Made by a program: the position numbers and the translations under genes. From Phocaeicola sp. (GTDB lineage Bacteria > Bacteroidota > Bacteroidia > Bacteroidales > Bacteroidaceae): a DNA stretch of 64,000 bases. Below, piece after piece: positions 35,795 through 44,363 of this stretch. The DNA is taken from positions 1 to 64,000 of the forward strand of contig JARIAN010000062.1 of the NCBI GenBank assembly GCA_029257865.1, given 5' to 3'. The first letter of the stretch is position 1. Every line of letters starts with the position of its first letter. Under the pieces are notes generated by a model. That model saw nothing but the letters and a program-made list of their open reading frames with translations, did no database searches and was not told the origin of the DNA.

Positions 35795-37126
35795 TTATAC
35801 GGCAGGGAGGCTGTTGCCGTTGATTTTACGATAAAGGTCGAGTGCATATACATCCGTCATTCCCGATATGTAGTCCAATACCGCTTGAATTTTTTCATAA
35901 AGTGTATCCGCCTGTATTTGGTATTGGCTTGAAACTCGGTTGATAAGTAATTGGGAGTAGGCTTTCTCCGGATGTCTCACTGCATCTATCATTAAGTCGA
36001 TAAGTGTGGTGATAACCTGGTATCCGGCCAGTTCAATGTCTACCACATCTTTTGAACAATAAATTTTTTTCATTGCAGTGTCCGAGCAGCGTTGGTATGC
36101 TTGTCTGATATCCGTGGGGGTCTGTCTGATAAGTGTATCTTTAAAAGTGCCGTTCAAGATTTCCTGTTCGTGTGCGATGAATGTTTCTGTACATGCCTGA
36201 ATCAAGGCTCCGATAGCTGAAGAACGAAGATAGGCTATCTGTTCATTGCTATCTTGCACCATTCTACAAATCTTTAAAATATGCTCTTGCCGTGTTTGGT
36301 CAAAGAATCCCAAATAGAGCTCTTTAGTTTTTTCGAAGGTCAGGATTTTCAGTTTATATGCATCTTCTATATCCATCATTTGGTAGCAGATATCATCGGC
36401 AGCTTCTACCAAATAGACTAGCGGATGCCGTGCATATCTGGTAGGCTCATTCTCTTTACTTAGGCGAATCATTCCTAACTCTTTGGCAATCTTGATGAAG
36501 TCTTTTTCTTCGCTGAGAAAAAATCCGAACTTTTGCTTGGTGCCTGCCAGTTGTGAGGAGAAAGGGTATTTCACGATAGAAGCCAGTGTAGAGTAAGTCA
36601 TTACAAAACCTCCCGGTCTCCTTCCTTCAAACTGGTGAGTGAGTAGCCTGAAAGCATTGGCATTGCCTTCAAAGTGAGTAAGGTCGCACCACTCTGCATC
36701 CGAAAGCAGATTTTTTAGTCCCATGCCTTTCCCTTCCGAGAAGTAGGTGCCGATAGCTTTTTCTCCCGAATGCCCGAAAGGAGGATTCCCTAAGTCGTGG
36801 GCCAGGCAAGCAGCCGAAATGATAGATCCTATCTCTTGTAAATGTGAATCTCTCAGTTCTGGATGTAGTTGTAACAGGCGAGAGGCTACCTCATTTCCGA
36901 GTGAGCGACCTACGCACGATACTTCTAGGCTATGTGTGAGCCGGTTGTGTACAAAGATACTTCCCGGCAAGGGGAAAACCTGAGTCTTGTTTTGCAGTCG
37001 TCTGAAAGGAGCCGAGAAAATCAGCCGGTCATAGTCGCGTTGAAATTCTGTGCGGTCTTCCTTGCGGGTTTCATGCAAGCATTCCAGTCCGAACCGTTTG
37101 TTTGAAATCAACTGTTTCCAGTTCAT
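35795..37126 (-). CDS. dgt: Deoxyguanosinetriphosphate triphosphohydrolase (443 aa)
   Basis: HD-domain enzyme that releases tripolyphosphate from dGTP and so limits the dNTP pool. The N-terminus has the dNTPase motif FSAPFRRLQNKTQVFPL, then HNRLTHSLEVSCVGR, and the metal motif AHDLGNPPFGHSGE (near residue 110). YLVEAADDICYQ carries the last metal ligand. It is monocistronic; a -7 box (TATGTTTG) lies at 37151-37158. Confidence 0.93.
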   Translation of the reverse strand: MNWKQLISNKRFGLECLHETRKEDRTEFQRDYDRLIFSAPFRRLQNKTQVFPLPGSIFVHNRLTHSLEVSCVGRSLGNEVASRLLQLHPELRDSHLQEIGSIISAACLAHDLGNPPFGHSGEKAIGTYFSEGKGMGLKNLLSDAEWCDLTHFEGNANAFRLLTHQFEGRRPGGFVMTYSTLASIVKYPFSSQLAGTKQKFGFFLSEEKDFIKIAKELGMIRLSKENEPTRYARHPLVYLVEAADDICYQMMDIEDAYKLKILTFEKTKELYLGFFDQTRQEHILKICRMVQDSNEQIAYLRSSAIGALIQACTETFIAHEQEILNGTFKDTLIRQTPTDIRQAYQRCSDTAMKKIYCSKDVVDIELAGYQVITTLIDLMIDAVRHPEKAYSQLLINRVSSQYQIQADTLYEKIQAVLDYISGMTDVYALDLYRKINGNSLPAV

Positions 37127-37150
37127 GGCATTTGAGGTTTAATGTTTTTA

Positions 37151-37158
37151 CAAACATA
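37151..37158 (-). promoter_or_regulatory. -7 box for dgt
   Basis: TATGTTTG on the minus strand, 25 bp before the dgt start. Confidence 0.5.
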
Positions 37159-37221
37159 ATTAAAAAAACGCGCTTTCCACAAGTGTATTCGTTATTTTTG
37201 TCGGGTGGAGAGCTATGAAAA

Positions 37222-37253
37222 AACCGGGCCGGTACGCAGGTACCGGTCCGGTT
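37222..37253 (-). terminator. Terminator of the FKBP operon
   Basis: A GC-rich 14-bp stem with one G-T pair and a 4-base loop; the minus strand continues with TTTTTT. Confidence 0.85.
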
Positions 37254-37280
37254 GATATGTTTCTATGTTGAAACGGGAAA

Positions 37281-38144
37281 TTATTTTTCGATTTCCAGCA
37301 GTTCTACTTCAAAAATCAAAGTAGAGAAAGGTTTAATCTGACCTGCTTCACGTGCACCGTAAGCCAGTTCTTGAGGGATGTAAAGTTCCCATTTAGAACC
37401 TACAGGCATCATAGTAAGTGCTTCAGTCCATCCTTTGATAACCTGGTCGGCACGGAAACTGGTAGGTTCTTTACGGTCGTAAGAGCTGTCAAACTGAGTA
37501 CCATCAATCAAAGTACCTTTGTAGTGAACTTTCACTTTTGAATCCTTAGTAGGGATAGCACCTTTACCTTCTTTTACCACTTTGTACTGCAATCCGCTTT
37601 CAGTAACCTTGATACCTTCTTTGCCTTTGTTTGCAGCCAGGAAGTCTTCATTTTCCTTCTTGTATTCAGCATATTTTTCCAACAAAGACTGTTCTCTGAT
37701 AGCTTCAGCCTTAATACGGACATAAGTGCTTGCAGAGTCAGTACTAACCAAAGCCTTTTCCTGTGCTGCAGCAATGAATCCTGCCAGGAAGTTTTCCTTA
37801 CTCAGTTTATTTACAGAGTCACCGTTGAAAATTTGATTGTTGATAGCATCAAACATTTCACCATTTACTTGCTGTCCAATCTGCATACCAGCCATATATG
37901 CTTTCTGCTTAGGGTCAGTAGTTTTAGCACCCTGTTCGATACCTCTGATGAAATCTTCCATATTTGCAGGGTCTACTCCCAGTCTGCCAGTTACATAATC
38001 TTTCAGTCCCTGAGTATTGGTAACTCCCATCATATAAGAAAGAGTATCAACTCCATCTTTCATGTTTGCTTTTGGTCCTTGAGAGGTACATGATGCCAAG
38101 CCTGCAGTAGCAGCCAACATCATAAATATTGTACTTTTTTTCAT
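37281..38144 (-). CDS. FKBP-type prolyl isomerase lipoprotein (287 aa)
   Basis: Peptidyl-prolyl cis-trans isomerase of the FkpA/Mip type, probably lipid-anchored in the periplasm. Lipoprotein signal with LASC (Cys19). Residues about 25-165 are the helical dimerisation domain typical of FkpA, and about 185-287 the FKBP domain (VKVHYKGTLIDGTQFDSSY, VIKGWTEALTMMPVGSKWEL and IPQELAYGAREAG). It lies 49 bp after a second FKBP gene, with which it shares a promoter and terminator. Confidence 0.93.
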   Translation of the reverse strand: MKKSTIFMMLAATAGLASCTSQGPKANMKDGVDTLSYMMGVTNTQGLKDYVTGRLGVDPANMEDFIRGIEQGAKTTDPKQKAYMAGMQIGQQVNGEMFDAINNQIFNGDSVNKLSKENFLAGFIAAAQEKALVSTDSASTYVRIKAEAIREQSLLEKYAEYKKENEDFLAANKGKEGIKVTESGLQYKVVKEGKGAIPTKDSKVKVHYKGTLIDGTQFDSSYDRKEPTSFRADQVIKGWTEALTMMPVGSKWELYIPQELAYGAREAGQIKPFSTLIFEVELLEIEK

Positions 38145-38193
38145 TGCTATAGTTTTGTTTTAAGTATGATAATAAAGTTAAATCGTTAATAGG

Positions 38194-38778
38194 TTACAGT
38201 ACTTCAATCAGCTCTACTTCAAAGATAAGTGTGCTGTGAGGTGGAATCAACTCGCCTGCACCCTGTGCACCGTATGCCAATTCAGAAGGGATATATAGTT
38301 TCCATTTTGCACCTTCCGACATCAACTGGAGAGCTTCCACCCATCCTTTGATTACCTGGTTTACACCAAATACGGCAGGTTCGCCACGTTTTACAGAGCT
38401 GTCGAACAAAGTTCCGTCAATCAAAGTACCTTCATAATGGCAGCGTACACGGTCGGTAGCCTTAGGCTGCTTGCCGTTACCTTCGGTAATTACTTCATAT
38501 TGCAATCCGCTAGGAAGTGTTACGATGTTAGGATTTTTCTTGTTTTCTTCCAGGAAAGCCTGACCTTTTGCAATGTTTTCAGCATTCATCTTTTCTTCCA
38601 ACTCTGTGAAATACTTGTTTACGATTTCACGAGCTTCTGTATGGCTGATTGCAGTCTGATTTCCTTCCAATACGTCTTTGATAGCCTGTGCAAAGTCGTT
38701 TACATCAATGCTGCGAGCTCCCATGCTCAGCAAGTTCTGGCCTATACCCAGTCCAATGGCGTAGCTAAATTTATCCAT
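38194..38778 (-). CDS. FKBP-type prolyl isomerase (194 aa)
   Basis: A second Mip/FkpA-type isomerase. I start at the ATG at 38778 (MDKFSYAIGLGIGQNLL), because an upstream in-frame start at 38826 would lie inside the -7 box at 38824. From this start there is no signal peptide, so the protein is probably cytoplasmic, unlike its lipoprotein neighbour. The FKBP domain is C-terminal (VRCHYEGTLIDGTLFDSS, VIKGWVEALQLMSEGAKW). The two genes look like a tandem duplication with different locations in the cell. Confidence 0.9.
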   Translation of the reverse strand: MDKFSYAIGLGIGQNLLSMGARSIDVNDFAQAIKDVLEGNQTAISHTEAREIVNKYFTELEEKMNAENIAKGQAFLEENKKNPNIVTLPSGLQYEVITEGNGKQPKATDRVRCHYEGTLIDGTLFDSSVKRGEPAVFGVNQVIKGWVEALQLMSEGAKWKLYIPSELAYGAQGAGELIPPHSTLIFEVELIEVL

Positions 38779-38823
38779 GTTATGTTTTTTGATTAAAATA
38801 TGTGATTTCTTTATTTGTAAGCG

Positions 38824-38831
38824 CAAAGGTA
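38824..38831 (-). promoter_or_regulatory. -7 box of the FKBP operon
   Basis: TACCTTTG on the minus strand, 46 bp before the chosen start. It decides against the longer reading of the FKBP gene. Confidence 0.65.
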
Positions 38832-38876
38832 TCTCTTTTCTTTGAAAATGAACTTCTTTAAGCGATTAAAAATTCT

Positions 38877-38884
38877 TATTTTTG
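38877..38884 (+). promoter_or_regulatory. -7 box of the sirtuin gene
   Basis: TATTTTTG on the plus strand, 27 bp before the ATG at 38911, so the upstream start at 38842 would not be in the transcript. Confidence 0.5.
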
Positions 38885-38910
38885 TCAGAGTCTATAAATT
38901 CATGCAGTAT

Positions 38911-39612
38911 ATGAAAAAATTAGTAGTCCTTACAGGGGCAGGTATGAGTGCAGAAAGTGGAATCAGTACGTTTCGCGATTCTGGTGGCTTATGGGATAGG
39001 TATCCGGTAGAGCAGGTAGCTACTCCAGAAGGGTATGCAGCTAATCCTGAGCTCGTGATAAATTTTTATAATGAACGTAGAAAGCAGCTGCTGGAAGTGA
39101 AACCCAATAAGGGGCATGAACTTTTGGCTGAACTGGAGCGTCATTTTGATGTGACGGTCATTACACAAAATGTAGATAACTTGCACGAACGTGCGGGAAG
39201 CACTCGTGTGATTCATCTGCATGGCGAACTCACTAAGGTGACTTCTAGTCGTGAGCCTGGAAACCAGACTTATGTGAAGGAACTTGCTCCGGAGCAGTAT
39301 GAAGTAAAAATGGGAGATTTGGCGGCCGATGGTTCTCAACTGCGCCCTTTTATCGTTTGGTTTGGAGAGGCGGTTCCTTTGATTGAAGTAGCTGCCGATT
39401 ACGCTTTACAAGCAGATATCTTTGTGATTATAGGTACTTCACTTAATGTATATCCGGCTGCCGGATTGTTGTATAATGTTCCTCGGGGTGTTCCGGTTTA
39501 CTTGATAGACCCTAACGAAGTGAATGTTTCTTCCTTGCGTGAAGTGCATGTGATTCGGGAAGGAGCTTCAAAAGGTGTAGAGATTTTAAAAAAAATGTTA
39601 TTAAACGGATGA
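38911..39612 (+). CDS. cobB: NAD-dependent protein deacylase, sirtuin (233 aa)
   Basis: Removes acyl groups from lysine with NAD. LTGAGMSAESGISTFRD at the N-terminus binds NAD, TQNVDNLHERAG and the catalytic His in IHLHGEL follow, and IIGTSLNVYPAAGL and LIDPNE complete the Rossmann fold. The usual zinc Cys pairs are missing from the small domain between about residues 115 and 145, where ligand Cys would be expected; the equivalent stretch reads VTSSREPGNQTY. Loss of the zinc site is seen in some Bacteroidota sirtuins. Confidence 0.92.
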   Translation: MKKLVVLTGAGMSAESGISTFRDSGGLWDRYPVEQVATPEGYAANPELVINFYNERRKQLLEVKPNKGHELLAELERHFDVTVITQNVDNLHERAGSTRVIHLHGELTKVTSSREPGNQTYVKELAPEQYEVKMGDLAADGSQLRPFIVWFGEAVPLIEVAADYALQADIFVIIGTSLNVYPAAGLLYNVPRGVPVYLIDPNEVNVSSLREVHVIREGASKGVEILKKMLLNG

Positions 39613-39630
39613 TTGAAAACATTTTTAATT

Positions 39631-39638
39631 TATATTTG
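39631..39638 (+). promoter_or_regulatory. -7 box for rubredoxin
   Basis: TATATTTG, 83 bp before the rubredoxin start. Confidence 0.4.
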
Positions 39639-39721
39639 TTTTTGAATATAAAGTCGTTGATAAGGTTTGCTTTTCTCGATGAATGAAAATAGTAGTATTC
39701 ATTAAATATAATTGATAGATT

Positions 39722-39886
39722 ATGAAAAAATACATTTGCACAGTATGTGATTGGGTATATGATCCGGAAACAGGTGATCCAGAAAGCGGAATCGCTCCAG
39801 GTACAGCTTTTGAAGATATTCCAGAAGACTGGGTATGTCCGGTTTGTGGTGTTGGTAAGGAAGATTTCCAGGAAGTTGAAGATTAA
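39722..39886 (+). CDS. Rubredoxin (54 aa)
   Basis: A small iron protein for one-electron transfer, used in anaerobes for oxygen and peroxide defence. Four Cys iron ligands in the two standard knuckles: CTVC at residues 6-9 and CPVC at 39-42, with the family motif [11 protein letters not shown]. The 54-residue length is normal. It stands alone, with a strong terminator 23 bp downstream. Confidence 0.97.
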   Translation: MKKYICTVCDWVYDPETGDPESGIAPGTAFEDIPEDWVCPVCGVGKEDFQEVED

Positions 39887-39909
39887 TTGTTTTCAATAAT
39901 AAAAAGAAT

Positions 39910-39951
39910 GAGGAGGGAGATGCGTAACGCATTTTCCTCCTCGTTTTTTTT
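39910..39951 (+). terminator. Terminator of rubredoxin
   Basis: A 15-bp stem with two G-T pairs and a 3-base loop (GAGGAGGG side at 39910), followed by eight T. Confidence 0.9.
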
Positions 39952-39993
39952 TGCAGATGCGGCAGCCGTTTGGAATGTGAAAAAATAGGGCTT

Positions 39994-40126
39994 CCAAATC
40001 GTCGGTATATTTTGGGGAGAATATATAATCATTTTGAGAAAAATATGCCGTCATTTGAGTGAAAATATGCCGTCGATTGGAAAAAAATATGCTGACGATT
40101 GGTGAAAAATATGCCGTCGATTGGAT
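39994..40126 (+). repeat. 22-bp tandem repeat array 2
   Basis: Five contiguous 22-bp units start at 40017, 40039, 40061, 40083 and 40105; the last four share AAAATATGC and most read AAAAATATGCCGTCGATTGG. One unit in the opposite direction lies at 39994-40013, so the ends can pair. It fills the gap between rubredoxin and the sulfatase promoter. Confidence 0.88.
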
Positions 40127-40196
40127 TTTTCTTACGGAAAGCTGCTTTTGCAAGGTAGTTTTGCGACTCTTTTATATCAGGTTTAGAGAAATTGCG

Positions 40197-40204
40197 TACT
40201 TTTG
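40197..40204 (+). promoter_or_regulatory. -7 box of the sulfatase operon
   Basis: TACTTTTG. It overlaps the possible start at 40202, so the true start is the ATG at 40232. Confidence 0.6.
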
Positions 40205-40231
40205 TTGCTTACTATAAAATCAACGAATATT

Positions 40232-41662
40232 ATGATACAAACTCGATTTCTATTGCTATGTGGAACTTCGTTCTTTCCGATGGCGGTCCAGAGCGTAATG
40301 GCCGAAAATCAGAAGATGAATGTTCTTTTTATCATGGCAGATGATATGCGTCCGGAATTAGGATGCTATGGAGTAAAAGATGTAAAGACTCCTCATATCG
40401 ACCGGCTGGCTTCTTCCGGTGTCTTGTTTCAGAACGCTTATTGCAATGTGCCCGTCAGTGGGGCTTCAAGAGCCAGTTTGCTTACGGGAGTCTATCCGCA
40501 TTATCCTGAACGCTTTGTGCATTATTCGGCGTATGCCAGCAAAGATTGCCCGCAGGCGATTCCTGTGTCACAATGGTTTACTTCGCATGGATATCACACC
40601 ATATCGGATGGAAAAGTCTTTCATCACATTTCAGACCATGCAGATTCTTGGAGTGAACCGCCTTATCGGAATCATCCCGATGGATATGATGTGTATTGGG
40701 CAGAATACAACCGATGGGAGTTGTGGATGAATGATGCTTCTGCCCGTAGTATTAATCCTAAGACCAAACGCGGTCCTTTCTGTGAGAGTGCGGATGTGCC
40801 CGACAATGCTTACGATGATGGAAAACTGGCGGAAAGGGCGGTGCAGGATTTGAAACGTCTCAAGGAAAAAGGGAAACCTTTTTTTCTGGCCTGTGGCTTT
40901 TGGAAACCGCATCTTCCGTTTAATGCGCCTAAGAAGTACTGGGATTTATATGACAGAGATAAAATTCCGATGCCAAAGAACCGTTTTCGTCCTGAAGGGC
41001 TGCCGGCAGAGGTAAGGAACTCTTCGGAAATCTATGCCTATGCGCGGACTACTGTGCCTGATGATATTTACTTTCAGAAGGAAGCGAAACATGGCTATTA
41101 TGCTTGCTTGAGTTATGTAGACGCCCAGATTGGTAAGGTGCTTGATGCGTTGGATGAGTTGGGGCTGGCCGAGAATACCATTGTTTTTTTGCTGGGCGAC
41201 CACGGATGGCATTTGGGCGAGCATAATTTTCTGGGAAAACATAATCTGATGGACCGTGCCACTCATGTGCCGTTGATTGTGCGTGTGCCGGGCATGAAAA
41301 AGGGGAAGACGCAGTCAATGGTGGAGTTTGTAGACCTTTATCCTACGTTGTGTGAGTTGTGTGGATTGCCCCAACCGAAAGGACAGTTGGATGGTACGAG
41401 TTTTGTACCTGTACTCAAGGACTTAAATGTCAAGACTAAAGATTTTGTTTATATCCAATGGGAGGGAGGTGACAATGCCGTAGACAAACGTTTTAATTAT
41501 GCTGAATGGAAGAAGAAAGGGGTGATACGTTCTCGTATGTTGTTTGATCATAAGAAAGACGTGGAAGAAAATGTCAATGTCGTGCAGGATTCTCGTTATC
41601 GAAAAGAGGTGGAACGCCTTTCAGAAAAAATAGAAGTAAAACGAAAAGAAAATAGTTTATGA
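40232..41662 (+). CDS. Secreted Ser-type sulfatase, iduronate-2-sulfatase-like (476 aa)
   Basis: Hydrolyses sulfate esters on host glycans in the periplasm or outside. Signal peptide of about 25 residues. The active-site block is SGASRASLLTG at residues 76-86: a Ser-type formylglycine site that needs the radical-SAM activator anSME, with Ala where Pro is usual. The metal site MADDMRPELGCYG and the later GDHGWHLGEHNFLGKH resemble iduronate-2-sulfatases (family S1_7 by eye). It overlaps the GH89 gene by four bases, so both act on one substrate, plausibly a heparan-type chain. Confidence 0.9.
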   Translation: MIQTRFLLLCGTSFFPMAVQSVMAENQKMNVLFIMADDMRPELGCYGVKDVKTPHIDRLASSGVLFQNAYCNVPVSGASRASLLTGVYPHYPERFVHYSAYASKDCPQAIPVSQWFTSHGYHTISDGKVFHHISDHADSWSEPPYRNHPDGYDVYWAEYNRWELWMNDASARSINPKTKRGPFCESADVPDNAYDDGKLAERAVQDLKRLKEKGKPFFLACGFWKPHLPFNAPKKYWDLYDRDKIPMPKNRFRPEGLPAEVRNSSEIYAYARTTVPDDIYFQKEAKHGYYACLSYVDAQIGKVLDALDELGLAENTIVFLLGDHGWHLGEHNFLGKHNLMDRATHVPLIVRVPGMKKGKTQSMVEFVDLYPTLCELCGLPQPKGQLDGTSFVPVLKDLNVKTKDFVYIQWEGGDNAVDKRFNYAEWKKKGVIRSRMLFDHKKDVEENVNVVQDSRYRKEVERLSEKIEVKRKENSL

Positions 41663-44181
41663 ATATCAAGCAGATAATTTGGTTTTCTCTTGCTCTGGTA
41701 GCAGGATGCCCGATATATGGTTGGGCTCAACTGTCAAAAAAAGATTGCAAGGCGGCACAACAAGTGATAGAACGAGTTTATCCGGAACTTTCCGGCAAAG
41801 TGCAGATTGAGTCTTTGTCGAAAGAGAACCGTTGTGACCGTTTTGAACAGAGAATAGAGGATGGCCGTCTGGTGGTAGGCGGAAGCAGTCCGGTAGCAGT
41901 GTGCAGAGGGGTGTATGACTTTGTGACTAAAAATGGATACGGCATTGCTTCTTGGAGCGGCAGCCGCCTGTCGCTCCCCGAGAAATTGGAGGGGAGCAAG
42001 ACTCAAAATGTAACTTCCCCTTTTGAGCATCATTATTATTTTAATGTAGTGACTTATGGATACTCTATGCCTTATTGGGATTGGCACCGTTGGGAACAGG
42101 AAATAGACTGGATGGCTCTGCATGGGCTGGATATGCCTCTGGCTTTGGTGGCTAACGAGGCTATTTCGGCAAGGGTATGGCGTAAGCTGGGGCTTACCGA
42201 CGAGGAGATTGCCAGTTATTTTGTAGGACCGGCTCATCTTCCGTGGATGCGGATGGGGAATATCAGCGGTATAGATGGTCCGATGCCTGAGGAGTGGCAC
42301 GAAGACCAAGTGGCTCTTCAGCATAAAATATTGAAAAGGATGCGCAGTCTTGGTATGAAACCTATCTGTCCGGGGTTTGCCGGATTTATCCCCAAGGCTT
42401 TGAAACGGCTGTATCCTCATGTAAAGATTACCGAAACATCTTGGGCGGGGGCTTTTCACAACTGGATGCTTTCTCCAGAGGAGGATTTATTTGGTAAGAT
42501 AGGAGCAATGTTCATCAAGGAATGGGAAAAGGAGTTTGGTAAGAATGAGTATTATCTGGCAGATAGTTTCAATGAGATGGATATTCCTTTTCCTCCTAAG
42601 GATGACCCTACGCGTTATTCGTTGCTGGCCTCTTATGGCGAAAAAGTATATCAGAGTATCAGAGAAGGCAACAAGGATGCCGTGTGGGTGATGCAGGGGT
42701 GGATGTTTGGCTATATGCGCAATATCTGGGACTATAAGACCTTGCAGGCTTTGGTGAGCCGTGTGCCGGATGACAAGATGCTGCTGCTCGATTTGGCGGT
42801 AGATTATAACCGCTGCTTTTGGAACAGTGAGGTGAACTGGGAGTTTTACCGAGGATTTTATAATAAGCCGTGGGTGTATAGTGTGATTCCCAATATGGGA
42901 GGGAAGTCGGGTATGACAGGTGTATTGGAAGTATATGCCAACGGACATTTGGATGCCTTGAAGTCTGAACATAGAGGAAGGCTGGTTGCACATGGTATGG
43001 CGCCCGAAGGAATAGAGAATAACGAGGTGATTTATGAACTGTTGGGTGATGCGGGATGGAGTGATTCAAGAATAGATGTGCGTAGTTGGCTGGAGAATTA
43101 TTCGTTATGTCGTTATGGCCGCTGTCCGGAAGGCATCAAAACATTCTGGAACGGGTTGTTGGAGTCGGTCTATGGTACTTTTACCGATCATCCTCGTTAC
43201 AACTGGCAGTTCCGTCCCGGACTGGTTCGTCAGGGGAGTATCCATGCCGATGAGGATTTCTTTGCGGCGATTGAGTCGTTTGCCTTGTGTGCTGATGAAC
43301 TGAAGCATTCGGTAATGTATCAGACTGACCTTGCCGAACTTACCGCACAGTATGTGGGAGGTAAACTGGAACTGCTGCTCCAGGCTTTAGAGACAACCTT
43401 TGCGGAGGGAAATATGGAAGGGAGCAAACAGCTGGCAGCTGAATTTGAAGGATTGGCTAATAGAATGGACAGGGTATTGCAGTCGCATCCTACCCTCAGA
43501 TTGGAGCGTTGGCTAGATTTTGCACGGCGTAAGGGGCATAATGTTGCGCTGCAAGCGTATTATCAGAAGAATGCCCGTAGAATTGTAACTATATGGGGAC
43601 CTCCTGTAGACGATTATTCGGCCCGTATCTGGTCTGGATTGATAAGGGACTATTATGTGCCTCGTTGGAAACATTATTTTGAAAGCAAATGGAAGGGCGT
43701 TCCGTTTGATTTTGCAAAATGGGAACAAGACTGGGTGGAGCAGTCTAAAGGACTGTCAGCAGGAGAACCTTGTCAAGATTTGGTGGCAGAGTGTTTGTCT
43801 TTGATGGAAGATGCTCGTGGAGCGGTTTTAGAAAACAAACACACCTCGAAGTCGGAAGAATTGGGAGGATGGTCACCTGTGGATTTACAGACAAAGGAGA
43901 CGGTACTCTTGTGGAATGTCCCGGTTGCTAGATTGAAGTCGTTAGCAGGAGTAGAGTTTGTATCACTCCGTGGAACAAATTATCTTTCAGTCTCTAAGGT
44001 TGTATTGGAAATGGACGGTGTAGTAGTCTGTGAAGGAAAATCAGACGGACAAAGTAGCACTATCTTCCGTTTCTCCATACCTGATGAGGCTTCTGGCAAC
44101 AACTCATGTGTGTTGAAAGCCTGGGTTAAGGGAGAAAGAGGAACTGATACTTATGGAGTAGTAAAGATGGTAAAGCGTTAA
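41659..44181 (+). CDS. Alpha-N-acetylglucosaminidase, GH89 (840 aa)
   Basis: Removes terminal alpha-linked GlcNAc, as the human lysosomal enzyme NAGLU does on heparan sulfate; bacterial members also act on alpha-1,4-GlcNAc caps of gastric mucin. Signal peptide to about residue 24. The NAGLU N-terminal domain is followed by the TIM barrel with HYYFNVVTYGYSMPYWDWHR and the catalytic Glu regions YLADSFNEMDIPFP and APEGIENNEVIYEL, then the helical C-terminal domain. Start codon overlaps the sulfatase stop (ATGA). Confidence 0.95.
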   Translation: MNIKQIIWFSLALVAGCPIYGWAQLSKKDCKAAQQVIERVYPELSGKVQIESLSKENRCDRFEQRIEDGRLVVGGSSPVAVCRGVYDFVTKNGYGIASWSGSRLSLPEKLEGSKTQNVTSPFEHHYYFNVVTYGYSMPYWDWHRWEQEIDWMALHGLDMPLALVANEAISARVWRKLGLTDEEIASYFVGPAHLPWMRMGNISGIDGPMPEEWHEDQVALQHKILKRMRSLGMKPICPGFAGFIPKALKRLYPHVKITETSWAGAFHNWMLSPEEDLFGKIGAMFIKEWEKEFGKNEYYLADSFNEMDIPFPPKDDPTRYSLLASYGEKVYQSIREGNKDAVWVMQGWMFGYMRNIWDYKTLQALVSRVPDDKMLLLDLAVDYNRCFWNSEVNWEFYRGFYNKPWVYSVIPNMGGKSGMTGVLEVYANGHLDALKSEHRGRLVAHGMAPEGIENNEVIYELLGDAGWSDSRIDVRSWLENYSLCRYGRCPEGIKTFWNGLLESVYGTFTDHPRYNWQFRPGLVRQGSIHADEDFFAAIESFALCADELKHSVMYQTDLAELTAQYVGGKLELLLQALETTFAEGNMEGSKQLAAEFEGLANRMDRVLQSHPTLRLERWLDFARRKGHNVALQAYYQKNARRIVTIWGPPVDDYSARIWSGLIRDYYVPRWKHYFESKWKGVPFDFAKWEQDWVEQSKGLSAGEPCQDLVAECLSLMEDARGAVLENKHTSKSEELGGWSPVDLQTKETVLLWNVPVARLKSLAGVEFVSLRGTNYLSVSKVVLEMDGVVVCEGKSDGQSSTIFRFSIPDEASGNNSCVLKAWVKGERGTDTYGVVKMVKR

Positions 44182-44334
44182 TCTGGCAGTAATAGCCAGA
44201 TGAAAACAGTCAGCCATTTCGGCAAGGATTTTATTTGTCGGGTGATTGAATAATATATGATTTTTATTTTAGGAGAAGAGAAAAGGAGTAACAATAAATA
44301 ATAGTGAGAGATTGGACAATAAATCTTAAATGTA

Positions 44335-44342
44335 TACTTTTG
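44335..44342 (+). promoter_or_regulatory. -7 box of the GDSL esterase gene
   Basis: TACTTTTG, 21 bp before the ATG. A TTGG at 44312 lies about 20 bp upstream and fits the -33 element. Confidence 0.6.
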
Positions 44343-44363
44343 AAATAGATTAAACATAGTGTT

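Noticed and set aside
39893-40153. Minus-strand ORF of 86 codons over array 2
   Set aside because: It is a by-product of the 22-bp repeats, which are in-frame by chance over short stretches (repeated AYFSQND-type peptides), and it has no promoter.
41734-42459. 241-codon minus-strand ORF
   Set aside because: Antisense to GH89, whose reading frame has clear motifs.
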